Positions 16,560 through 25,096 of a stretch of 31,085 bases of DNA are shown here, piece by piece. The notes beneath the pieces were generated by a model, which was given only the letters and a program-made list of their open reading frames with translations, searched no databases and was not told the DNA's origin. A program made the translations under genes and the position numbers. Every line of letters starts with the position of its first letter. Within the stretch, counting starts at the first letter, position 1. Where the stretch lies: contig JBOGJG010000112.1 of assembly GCA_050747825.1 (NCBI GenBank), positions 1-31,085 of the forward strand, written 5' to 3'. The DNA comes from JBOGJG01 sp050747825 (GTDB lineage: Bacteria; Acidobacteriota; UBA6911; RPQK01; JBOGJG01).

Positions 16560-17414
16560 TTAGATTGGAGTTGACCCGTTTTCGTGGAGACCTGAAGATT
16601 TGAGAAAGTCCACGAGATGGGCAAGGTTCCCTGACGGAATGCTACTTGGATTGAGGAGAACCTCTACTAAGAGTGGCCTGATACGATTGCTACCAGGTGC
16701 CGATAGAGCGGTGAGATCGGGTTCAGGATGTTTCCTGGGGTCGTATTTGCCTGCGGGACAGCAGCGGGATTCCAAAAATCCGCTCCAGTCCCTGAATGAA
16801 TAAATGGGTTTCGAGGCGTAGGGGGTGCCCCTGGATGTAGCTACTCGGATCGCCTTAATGTCTTCACTTGAAAGGCCATCCGCAGGCCAGGCGCTCCAGT
16901 TCGGAATCAGACCCGGCGGCGGGAATTCAGAATCCAGGAGCGGATCCTCTCTCAGGCCGCAATGGGCGGGAGCACTCGACCAGACATAATCTTCAGCCCT
17001 GCAGGCCAGCTTGGCTCGCATGGGATTGCGTTCCACATAACGGACGGCGTTCCAGAGATGAGTGTCGCCCAGGACGCAGGCATAGAAGCGATCCTGCCAG
17101 AGATGTCCGGTGACCTGGTATTTTCTGTTGAAGTAGTCGGCGTAGAAGCCGTGAAGGTCGTGCAGGCAGCGGGAGAGTCCCTCTACTGTGGAGGGGACGG
17201 GCAGGTGGTGGACGTGATTGGACATCAGGCAGTAGGCGTAGAGGCGGACTCCGTAGCGGCGGGTATACTCCAGCAGTTTCGAAAGGTAGATCCGGCGATC
17301 CGCGTCGTCTCGGAATCGGAATATGCGTTCTTCTGTTCTGGAAATGAGTGCCAGACCTAACCGTAAACCCTTTATTAATAAAGTCTGATAATCGGCAAAG
17401 GTGCGTGTCCCCAA
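16560..17414 (-). pseudogene. REP-associated tyrosine transposase (Y1_Tnp/IS200-like), N-terminus damaged
   Basis: A 284-residue frame. The Y1 transposase core is clear from RTEERIFRFRDDADRRIYLSKLLEYTRRYGVRLYAYCLMSNHVHHL to AVRYVERNPMRAKLACRAEDYVWSS. The HUH metal motif (HVH, in NHVHHL) and the Tyr of RYVERNP are present. The usual start of the family (a short 'RPLR..pG..yHV..RG' segment) is missing: residues before about 24 do not match, and this N-terminus overlaps a glycosidase fragment on the + strand. RAYT enzymes are single-copy domesticated transposases that act on REP hairpins rather than mobilising themselves. A short palindromic stretch lies at 17746-17775. The C-terminal 100 residues (from about 185) are a common but poorly characterised extension. 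Confidence 0.7.
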
Positions 17415-17746
17415 TGAAGAGATGGAAAGCCACAGTCGGACGCATCACCCGGCAAGCGGTGGAATGGGCCGGGGACCGTCCAGTGTGGATGGTCTTACAG
17501 GGCCACGGAAGGAGAGACTGGTACGAGTACGGCACGACTCATATCGGCTATCAGATGCCGGAAGAGTTCGGCGCCCGGCCTTCGGCGGAGATTCTGCAGA
17601 CCATGGCCAATGAGGCCCTCGGTTCAGGTGCCGACGGGATTTGGTGGTGGTCCTTTGAGATCTACGACTGGGCCGATCCGTCCCATCAGGCGTTTATTCG
17701 ACAGTTCGGCCAAGTCAACAGGGCGATTCAAAAAGCTGCCGAGTAG
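17414..17746 (+). pseudogene. 3' fragment of a putative glycoside-hydrolase-like (TIM-barrel) protein
   Basis: About 110 residues from MKRWKATVGRITRQAVEWAGDRPVWMVLQGHG to GQVNRAIQKAAE. The run 'DRPVWMVLQG.G...RPSAEILQTMANEALGSGADGIWWWSFEIYDW' resembles the last two strands of TIM-barrel glycosidase-like proteins, where a Pro-x-E-x-x-x-M-A helix is followed by GAxGIxWWSF. No signal peptide, catalytic acid or N-terminal barrel is present, so this is a 5'-truncated remnant. The exact family was not identified. The join to the transposase N-terminus lies between about 17350 and 17414. Confidence 0.5.
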
Positions 17747-17775
17747 GACGGGCGTCCCGCCTGTCACTGGGCAGG
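17746..17775. repeat. Two short palindromes, REP-like
   Basis: GGACG-GG-CGTCC (17746-17757) is followed at once by CCTG...CAGG (17760-17775). Both sit directly after the glycosidase fragment and within 340 bp of the REP-associated transposase. Whether these belong to a genome-wide REP family cannot be decided from one copy. Confidence 0.3.
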
Positions 17776-17864
17776 CTCGCCGACCATAATTGGACAAACA
17801 ACTTCGCCGACTCCTGCTCAGAGAAGTCCTTTCCGAAGCAAGCACTGGCCGGTCCCTCTGAGGG

Positions 17865-19139
17865 TTAATCGTTACTGGATATCTCGCTCCAGAGCGGGCT
17901 TGAGATGCCGTTCAGATCCCAGACCACCTGCCCCGCCCGAAGCGTCAGTTCGCACTCCAGGTTCTTATCGCCGTCCATCCTGCCGCCCTGAACGTCCACA
18001 AATCCAAAATCGCCGGTCCTCAAATTGATGACTGCCAGGTCGGCTTCGGCTCCCACGTTCAGGTGGCCCAGATCGTCCCGCTGGATGATTTGAGCGGGCT
18101 TCCAGGTCGAGGCGGCGACAATATCCTGCAGCGACATGCCCATGTTGAGAAACTTGGAGGCCACATTGAGCATGTTCTTCATTCCAGCGTTCATGCTGAC
18201 GGCGTGAATATCAGTCCCCAGGGAATCAGGCTGGAAGCCCTGCTGCATGGCAGGCACTGCCTGCCGGAACAGGAAGCTCCCTCCGCCGTGGCCGACGTCG
18301 AAAATAAGGCCCCGCTCACGAGCCTCAAATACAAAAGGATTGACCTTGCCGCTGCCGTCCACTATCGGCTCACGGCCGCTGACGTGGCTGTAGGTATGGG
18401 TAAGAATATCCCCCGGCCGCAGGTGCTCCAGCAGCAGCGATCTGAGGGAAAGCGGCGGAGTATGCGTTCCAAAATCGACCATTACCGGAACATCGGCAAT
18501 CGTCCCCGCTTGAACGGCACGGTCCACAGGATCCCACTCCGGACCTCTATAATGGGCCACCTTAACCCCCACGATAATGTCCGGGTACTGCTCTATCCGC
18601 ATGGCGGTCAGTTTGGAGTCCATATCGCCCAGGTTCTGCTCGACAGGCCCGCCTTTCATTCCCGACCCGACGATATTCAGGAAGGAGAGGACGCGAGTCT
18701 TGACTCGATCGATCACCTGCGCTTTAAACTGCGGGAAGTTCCTCCAGCCGGCCCCTCCGACATCCACCACCGTTGTCACTCCGGCGCGGAAGGTAAAACC
18801 GTCTGGGGGGATAGAGTTGTAGCCGTTGCTGTAATCCGCATTCGGCTCGGTGCCGTAGAAAACATGAGCATGCAAATCCACCAGTCCCGGGACAACGTAA
18901 AGACCCGATGCATCGACCAGCTTCCTGGCTTGACTGGGCGGGATATTCAAATCCACTCGGGCTATTCTGCCGCCGCTGATGGCCACGTCCATCGGAGAAT
19001 CGATGCTGTTCCTCGGATCAATAACATGTCCTCCCTTGATCAGGAGATCATATGGCTGCGCCTGCAGCGAGTCAGACATGCTTACGAGACCTGTTATTAG
19101 GACGAGTAAAAGATAACGAAAATAGTTTCTCGGATTCAA
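17865..19139 (-). CDS. Exported amidohydrolase/deacetylase-family metallohydrolase
   Basis: A 424-residue protein. The frame is open to 19208, but the TTG at 19139 is the likely start: it follows AGAGAGGAG at good spacing and begins a signal peptide (NPRNYFRYLLLVLITGLVSM, cleavage near LQAQ). The binuclear-metal signatures of the dihydroorotase/deacetylase branch are VDLHAH (H90, H92), a Lys in GVKVAHY (K193, probably carboxylated), HTH at 226-228, LTHTYSH (H248), DVGHGG (H284) and LGTDIHAVS (D310). N-terminal YDLLIKGGHVIDPRN is typical of the family. Close relatives act on N-acetylated or cyclic amide substrates and are usually cytosolic; this one looks periplasmic. It shares a 98-bp divergent control region with the pcm-like gene. 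Confidence 0.92.
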   Translation of the reverse strand: MNPRNYFRYLLLVLITGLVSMSDSLQAQPYDLLIKGGHVIDPRNSIDSPMDVAISGGRIARVDLNIPPSQARKLVDASGLYVVPGLVDLHAHVFYGTEPNADYSNGYNSIPPDGFTFRAGVTTVVDVGGAGWRNFPQFKAQVIDRVKTRVLSFLNIVGSGMKGGPVEQNLGDMDSKLTAMRIEQYPDIIVGVKVAHYRGPEWDPVDRAVQAGTIADVPVMVDFGTHTPPLSLRSLLLEHLRPGDILTHTYSHVSGREPIVDGSGKVNPFVFEARERGLIFDVGHGGGSFLFRQAVPAMQQGFQPDSLGTDIHAVSMNAGMKNMLNVASKFLNMGMSLQDIVAASTWKPAQIIQRDDLGHLNVGAEADLAVINLRTGDFGFVDVQGGRMDGDKNLECELTLRAGQVVWDLNGISSPLWSEISSND

Positions 19140-19169
19140 GTGGGCTCCTCTCTTAGGATCGACAGCAAA

Positions 19170-19195
19170 GTTGGCGCGAAATATATCACGCCAAC
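19170..19195. promoter_or_regulatory. Inverted repeat in divergent intergenic region
   Basis: GTTGGCG (19170-19176) and CGCCAAC (19189-19195) form a perfect 7-bp inverted repeat with an AT-rich 12-bp spacer (CGAAATATATCA). It lies between the divergent starts at 19139 (-) and 19238 (+). A GTTGGCG/CGCCAAC pair with about 19 bp between arm centres fits a dimeric regulator site. A TACAAT at 19223-19228 may be the -10 box of the + strand gene. Confidence 0.35.
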
Positions 19196-19237
19196 AGTTA
19201 ACGGACAATTATCCCGCCACGGTACAATGGAAAGATC

Positions 19238-19987
19238 TTGAGGCTCGTTGATACTATCCTTCTTCTGACGCTTTTCTTGGGCTCCGGGCCCGCGCTGGGC
19301 TGCGCCTCTGGCCCTATCGAGAACGTCCAGACTTCCGAAGACGATTACCAGGAAGAACGCCTGGAGATGGTTGCGTGGCAACTTGAACGTCGCGAGATCC
19401 GGAATCCGCGGGTCCTTGAGTCAATGAGGCGAGTGCCCAGACACCTGTTTATGCCTAAAGAAGTCCGGCCGCACGCCTACGCCGACCGCGCCCTTCCCAT
19501 CGGAGAAGGCCAGACCATCTCGCAGCCATACATCGTGGCACTGATGACCCAGGTGGCGGATCCCAGGCCGGAGGACCGAGTTCTGGAGGTCGGGACGGGC
19601 TCTGGGTACCAGGCCGCAGTCCTGGGCGAAGTGGTTAAGGAAGTCTACACGATTGAAATTGTTCCGGCGCTGGCGGAGTGGGCCAGGAGCGCCCTTTCGG
19701 CCCAAGGGTATGACAACGTCTTCGTGCGAGAAGGCGACGGATACCGTGGCTGGCCCGAGCAGGCGCCTTTTGACATCGTTATGGTCACAGCGGCAGCCCG
19801 TGAAGTCCCTCAACCGTTGATCGATCAGTTGGCTGAAGGCGGGAGACTGGTCATGCCCGTAGGGAGAAGCACGGGAATACAGCGTTTGATCCTGATAACC
19901 AGGGAGAATGGTGAAATCAGGAGAGACTTCATCGCCAGCGTCCGCTTCGTCCCCATGACCGGAGAAGCGCAGCAGGCGCCGCGCTGA
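19238..19987 (+). CDS. pcm: Exported protein-L-isoaspartate O-methyltransferase
   Basis: A 249-residue protein from a TTG with a weak upstream GGAAAG. Residues 1-24 form a signal segment (ILLLTLFLGSGPALGCAS; ALGC is a possible lipobox). The PCMT domain spans about 40-240: RVPRHLFMP, the substrate motif YADRALPIGEGQTISQPYIVALMTQ, the AdoMet site VLEVGTGSGYQAAVL, and GGRLVMPVG. The enzyme methylates isoaspartyl residues in aged proteins to start their repair using AdoMet. AdoMet is cytosolic, so an exported copy is puzzling, but signal-bearing Pcm proteins are known. An alternative is an internal start that gives a cytosolic protein, although no good start was seen between the TTG and the domain. 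Confidence 0.9.
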   Translation: MRLVDTILLLTLFLGSGPALGCASGPIENVQTSEDDYQEERLEMVAWQLERREIRNPRVLESMRRVPRHLFMPKEVRPHAYADRALPIGEGQTISQPYIVALMTQVADPRPEDRVLEVGTGSGYQAAVLGEVVKEVYTIEIVPALAEWARSALSAQGYDNVFVREGDGYRGWPEQAPFDIVMVTAAAREVPQPLIDQLAEGGRLVMPVGRSTGIQRLILITRENGEIRRDFIASVRFVPMTGEAQQAPR

Positions 19988-20061
19988 GCGCCCCATAAAT
20001 TCGGTTTTGCATATTTTAGAGCTCCAGCGTTTTTATAGATGGAGGTGCTATAAGGCGGCCA

Positions 20062-20131
20062 ATGTCCCCCGAAGAACGCTTCGAGCGGATGGAACGCGGC
20101 ATGGAGTTTAAATCTTGCGAAATGGCGATTC

Positions 20132-20145
<14 letters not shown>
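20062..20145 (+). pseudogene. Possible remnant of a small coiled-coil protein gene
   Basis: A 27-codon frame opens with MSPEERFERMERGMEF, which resembles the N-terminus of small coiled-coil proteins (MTPEERFERIE...LEF...) common in Acidobacteriota; GGAGGTG lies at 20041-20047, with AAGGCGG closer to the ATG. After residue 16 the expected heptad pattern is lost and a TAG follows at 20143-20145. It overlaps the end of the convergent Tat-amidohydrolase gene by 14 bp. Support is thin. Confidence 0.3.
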
Positions 20146-21064
<919 letters not shown>

Positions 21065-21155
21065 GCGCGCAATGATCTCTCATCAAACTGGCGAGCGCAA
21101 GAAACTAAAAAACCAAGAAACTGAAAAACTAACTTGGTGTAGGATAAGGCGGACC

Positions 21156-22616
21156 ATGGAGCTGGAGCGGCTGTTTCTGGGAAAAACCTATGACGATTTC
21201 CTGTTTCGCCCCCAAGGCGGAACAGTGAAAACCCGGCGGGAGATTCGTCTCGCCAGCCGCTTGTCAGGGAGCCTGACTCTGGAGCTTCCGGTGATCGCAG
21301 CGAACATGGACAGTGTTACCGGAGAGCGCATGGCCAGGACGATGGCGCTGGAAGGCGGCATCGGCTTTATTCATCGCGCCTATTCGATTCAGGAACAAGC
21401 GCACCACGTGGAAAGACTCAAAAGAAGCCACGGCTATACCGTCGAGCAGCCGCTTTCGCTGGCTCGCGAGGCCACGATTCGCCAGGCGCGCGCTTTTACC
21501 CGCCAGCACAACATCACCGGCATCCTCATCGAGGAAAGCCGCGGCAGCAACCTTTTGGCAGGACTTCTTTCCAATCGCGACATGCCCTGGATGGACGGCT
21601 ACGAGGAGCGGCGGGTCGAGGAGTTCATGACTCCTCTGAAACGACTCAAGACAGCTCCTCCGGATGTCACTGTCGAACAGGCAGAGCGCATTATGTTCGA
21701 GAATCGAATCGAAAAACTGCCTCTAATCGACCATCAAAACCGCATTCGCGGGCTGATAACCAAGAAAGACATCGCTTTTATGCGCCATCGTCCTGCGGCC
21801 AGTAAGGACGGCAAAGGCCGCCTGCTGGTGGGGGCTGCAATCGGGGCTCGAGGGGATTATCTGGAGCGGGCGGCCGAACTGGTCAAAGCGGGAGTTGACA
21901 TCCTGGTCATTGATATCGCGCATGGCCATTCGGAGGTGATGCGTGCAGCGGTGGAGAGCTTCCGCAAACGCCTGGGCGATGTCCAGTTGATCTGCGGCAA
22001 TGTGGGGACGGCCGAAGGCGCGCTCTTCCTGAAGGACCTCGGCGCTGACGCGATCAAGGTGGGCATTGGTCCCGGGCGAGGCTGCCGCACGCGCCTGGAG
22101 ACCGGCGCCGGTGTGCCCCAGTTGCAGGCCATCCGGGAAGCCGAACGGGCGGTCGGCGACTCCGTTCCGCTCATTGCCGACGGAGGGATCAAAGGTGACA
22201 AGGATATCTTTATGGCTCTGGTGTGCGGCGCCTCCTCCGTCATGCTCGGGAGTATGCTCTCGGGAACCGACGAAGCTCCCGGCTATGTCATTGAAGACCC
22301 GGCCACTCACGAAAAGAAGAAAATCTACCGCGGCATGACTTCACCGCAGGCCGTTTTCGAGGCGCTCTATGACACTGAAAATCCACAGCAGTTGGAAGAA
22401 GCGATGGAAACTCCTGCTGAAGGACAGGAAATTCAGGTGCCTTACCGGGGAAGCGTCATCGATATCCTTCAGCGCATCCGCGGCCATTTGCGCTCATCGG
22501 TCAGCTACGGCGGCGCCTCCAGCCTGCAGGAAATCCGCCAACTCGTACTCGAGAATCCCTCAAAGTATCTGATCCCGCTCTCTGAGTCCTCCATCCGCGA
22601 GTCCTATGAAAGATAG
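21156..22616 (+). CDS. guaB: IMP dehydrogenase/GMP reductase-family protein with CBS domains (GuaB-like, atypical)
   Basis: A 486-residue protein from the ATG at 21156 (AAGG upstream); the longer frame from 21009 crosses a low-complexity AAACT-rich stretch and is not coding. The TIM barrel is interrupted by two CBS domains (about 98-210; EEFMTPLKRLKT, VEQAERIMFENRIEKLPLID). The catalytic Cys is in GPGRGCRTRLETGAGVPQ (C310), but the usual GSICTTR loop is GRGCRTR. The mobile flap lacks the RY dyad used by canonical IMP dehydrogenases to activate water (usual DRYFQ region reads EALYDTENPQQ), and the C-terminus HLRSSVSYGGASSLQEI looks closer to GMP reductase. IMP dehydrogenase makes XMP for GMP synthesis; GMP reductase does the reverse. 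The exact reaction is uncertain. Confidence 0.85.
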   Translation: MELERLFLGKTYDDFLFRPQGGTVKTRREIRLASRLSGSLTLELPVIAANMDSVTGERMARTMALEGGIGFIHRAYSIQEQAHHVERLKRSHGYTVEQPLSLAREATIRQARAFTRQHNITGILIEESRGSNLLAGLLSNRDMPWMDGYEERRVEEFMTPLKRLKTAPPDVTVEQAERIMFENRIEKLPLIDHQNRIRGLITKKDIAFMRHRPAASKDGKGRLLVGAAIGARGDYLERAAELVKAGVDILVIDIAHGHSEVMRAAVESFRKRLGDVQLICGNVGTAEGALFLKDLGADAIKVGIGPGRGCRTRLETGAGVPQLQAIREAERAVGDSVPLIADGGIKGDKDIFMALVCGASSVMLGSMLSGTDEAPGYVIEDPATHEKKKIYRGMTSPQAVFEALYDTENPQQLEEAMETPAEGQEIQVPYRGSVIDILQRIRGHLRSSVSYGGASSLQEIRQLVLENPSKYLIPLSESSIRESYER

Positions 22617-22640
22617 AGCGCGGAGCCGACCGGTTCCAAG

Positions 22641-23495
22641 ATGAGCGATTGGGGCGCATACCTGGTGCTTTTCGCCGTCGGTTGTATAGCAGGCTTACTC
22701 AACGTGATCGCCGGCGGTGGCTCGTTTTTGACGCTGCCTGTGCTGATTTTTCTTGGACTTCCCGCCACGCTGGCCAACGGCACCAATCGAATTGCCATCT
22801 TCCTGCAAAACGTCGGCGCCGTCTGGGGATTCCATCGGTATAAGGTGCTGGAATGGTCATCCGCATTGTGGGCTGCGGTTCCGGCCACTCTGGGCGCCGT
22901 CTTAGGCACTTGGGCGGCCCTGGTCATCAGTGATGAAGCCTTTCAAAAGATATTGGCATTCCTGATGATCGCGGTCACGCTTTGGACTCTCTGGGACCCC
23001 CTGAAGAAGGCCCCAGCAGGCACTGCAGCTCGATCGCATCCAGAATTGCTGCCGCCAGAGACATCTGCCTCGAAGGCGGCCATCGAACCCAACTCTGTTT
23101 CCCCCGGCTACCGGTCCGAAGCTTCCCCCTCCGCCGCCCCTTCCCGGGTACTCCTCGGACTTGCATTTTTCCTGGTTGGTATCTATGGCGGCTTTGTCCA
23201 AGCCGGCGTAGGATTCATGATCCTGGCGGTCACGACCATGGCAGGGCTTGATCTGGTCAGGGGAAACGGCGTGAAGGTTTTGAGCATACTGGTGTTCACG
23301 TTCGTGTCGCTTGGTATTTTCGCCTGGGAAGGAGAAGTCAACTGGCCTCTGGGGCTCGTCCTGGCGGGTGGAAGCGTGGTCGGTGGACTGATTGGCGTCA
23401 GATTAACGGTCCTGAAGGGCCACGCCTGGGTGAAAGCGGTGGTTACTACGGCCGTGATCGTTCTGGCCATCAAGCTGTGGCTCACGGGCAGCTAA
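22641..23495 (+). CDS. TSUP-family (TauE/SafE) membrane permease
   Basis: A 284-residue inner-membrane protein with about eight hydrophobic segments. The two family repeats are plain: GCIAGLLNVIAGGGSFLTLPVLIFLGLPATLANGTNRIA in the first half, and GIYGGFVQAGVGFMILAVTTMAGLDLVRGNGVKV in the second. A hydrophilic, proline- and serine-rich loop (about 120-170) joins the halves. TSUP proteins export or import sulfite, sulfonates or related organic anions; the substrate is not readable. The start lies 24 bp after the guaB-like stop with a weak ribosome site, and 12 bp separate its stop from the symporter start, so the genes probably form an operon. Confidence 0.93.
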   Translation: MSDWGAYLVLFAVGCIAGLLNVIAGGGSFLTLPVLIFLGLPATLANGTNRIAIFLQNVGAVWGFHRYKVLEWSSALWAAVPATLGAVLGTWAALVISDEAFQKILAFLMIAVTLWTLWDPLKKAPAGTAARSHPELLPPETSASKAAIEPNSVSPGYRSEASPSAAPSRVLLGLAFFLVGIYGGFVQAGVGFMILAVTTMAGLDLVRGNGVKVLSILVFTFVSLGIFAWEGEVNWPLGLVLAGGSVVGGLIGVRLTVLKGHAWVKAVVTTAVIVLAIKLWLTGS

Positions 23496-23507
23496 AGGAA
23501 AGAATAG

Positions 23508-25073
23508 ATGGAAAACCTGGGTCTGAATTGGCTCGATGTGGTGGTCTTTGTCGCCTTCTTCGGAGTTGTCGTCAGCGTCAGCATGTACAAGAGCCGAGTC
23601 GAGAAGACTACTGAGGATTTCTTCCTGGCCGGCCGGGCGCTGACCTGGCCTTTTATCGGACTGTCCCTGATCGCCGCCAACATCTCGACGGAACACTTTG
23701 TGGGCATGGCCGGTCAGGCGGCTGGCGCAGCCGGTCTGGCGATCGCCAGCTACGAATGGCTGGCGGCTGTTACTCTGGTCTTCGTCGCTCTCTTTTTTCT
23801 CCCCCGATTACTGAGCGCCGGAATATTCACCATTCCCGAATTTCTGGAGTACCGCTATAACCCCCTGGCCCGCGCCATTATGGCGTTTTACACCATGGCC
23901 ATCTACGTTGGTGTCACCATTTCCGCCGTCCTTTACTCCGGCGGTCTTACCTTGCAGACCATCTTCGGAGACCTGGCTAACCCCGATCACCTGCTCACCA
24001 GCGTTTGGGTCATCGGCGGGATCGCTGCTCTCTATACCATCTGGGGCGGCCTGAAGGCGGTCGCCTGGGCCGATCTTTTTCAGGGCTCCGCTCTGATCAT
24101 TGGGGGAACCATCACCATGGTTCTGGGATTTCAAGCGGTGGGAGGCGTGGGGACTTTCTTCAGTCAAAATGCCGACAAGCTCCACATGGTGCTGCCGGCC
24201 GATCATTCTGTCCTGCCCTGGACAGCTCTGGTCGTCGGCCTTCATATTCCAAATTTTTATTACTGGGGGCTCAATCAGTACATCACGCAGCGCACGCTGG
24301 CTGCCAGGACACTGCGCCAGGGACAACTCGGGATTATTTTTGCCGCTTTTCTGAAGCTGATCATCCCTTTCGTCATCGTTCTGCCCGGGCTTATGGCCCT
24401 GCAGCTTTACGGCGACCAGTTGGCAGGGGCAAGCGGAACCGACGCGGCCTATCCCCTTCTGGTGCGAAACCTGCTCAGCCCCGGCCTTCGGGCCTTCATC
24501 CTCGCAACCATTAGCGGCGCTGTCATCAGCTCATTGGCTTCCATGCTGAATTCGGCTTCCACCATCTTCACCATGGATTTATTTAAACGCCACTGGAAAA
24601 CCGATGCTTCCCAGCGAACGCTGGTCCGAACAGGCCGCCTGACAACGGCCATTTTCGTGGTCATTGGCTGCTTTATAGCTCCCTATTTGGGAGACCCCCG
24701 CTTTCTGGGAATTTTCACCTACATTCAGGAATTTCAGGGGTATATCTCTCCGGGAGTTCTGGCGGTGTTCATATTCGGCTTGTTTTTTCACCGAGCCCCA
24801 GCATCGGCCGGAGTCGTTGGCCTACTCTTGACCGTGCCGGTGTACGGCTTTTTGCAGTTGCAGTTCGGCGAGGTGGCTTTCCTGAACCGGATGGCGATTA
24901 CCTTCGCGGTAATCGTTCTGGTGATCGCCGTCCTGACCTGGCTAAAGCCTCTGCCGCAACCGCGAGTTCTCCCGCGCCGCCAGGAATTTGACATGAGGTC
25001 CACTCCGCTCGTGAAATGGCTGGGGATCTCGGTTATCCTGACCACAGTCATTTTTTACATTATTTTCTGGTAA
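23508..25073 (+). CDS. Sodium:solute symporter (SSS/SLC5 family)
   Basis: A 521-residue protein; AAAGGAAAG precedes the ATG. About 14 hydrophobic segments cover the chain. The motif VEKTTEDFFLAGRALTWPFIGLSLIAANISTEHFVGMAG near the N-terminus is diagnostic of sugar-type SSS carriers, as are FTIPEFLEYRYN and the WGLNQYITQRTLAART segment. The family couples Na+ entry to uptake of sugars, sialic acids or inositol. It is followed by a serine hydrolase gene starting 23 bp downstream, and preceded by the TSUP gene; a shared scavenging role is plausible but the substrate is not known. Confidence 0.94.
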   Translation: MENLGLNWLDVVVFVAFFGVVVSVSMYKSRVEKTTEDFFLAGRALTWPFIGLSLIAANISTEHFVGMAGQAAGAAGLAIASYEWLAAVTLVFVALFFLPRLLSAGIFTIPEFLEYRYNPLARAIMAFYTMAIYVGVTISAVLYSGGLTLQTIFGDLANPDHLLTSVWVIGGIAALYTIWGGLKAVAWADLFQGSALIIGGTITMVLGFQAVGGVGTFFSQNADKLHMVLPADHSVLPWTALVVGLHIPNFYYWGLNQYITQRTLAARTLRQGQLGIIFAAFLKLIIPFVIVLPGLMALQLYGDQLAGASGTDAAYPLLVRNLLSPGLRAFILATISGAVISSLASMLNSASTIFTMDLFKRHWKTDASQRTLVRTGRLTTAIFVVIGCFIAPYLGDPRFLGIFTYIQEFQGYISPGVLAVFIFGLFFHRAPASAGVVGLLLTVPVYGFLQLQFGEVAFLNRMAITFAVIVLVIAVLTWLKPLPQPRVLPRRQEFDMRSTPLVKWLGISVILTTVIFYIIFW

Positions 25074-25096
25074 ATTCTCGGTCGAAAGGAGTTCAC

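Noticed and set aside
18063..19100. 345-residue frame on the + strand
   Set aside because: Antisense to the deacetylase-type amidohydrolase, which carries all metal ligands.
21156..25073. Biosynthetic operon linked to purine metabolism
   Set aside because: The genes following the GuaB-like protein are carriers of other families and no other purine gene is present.
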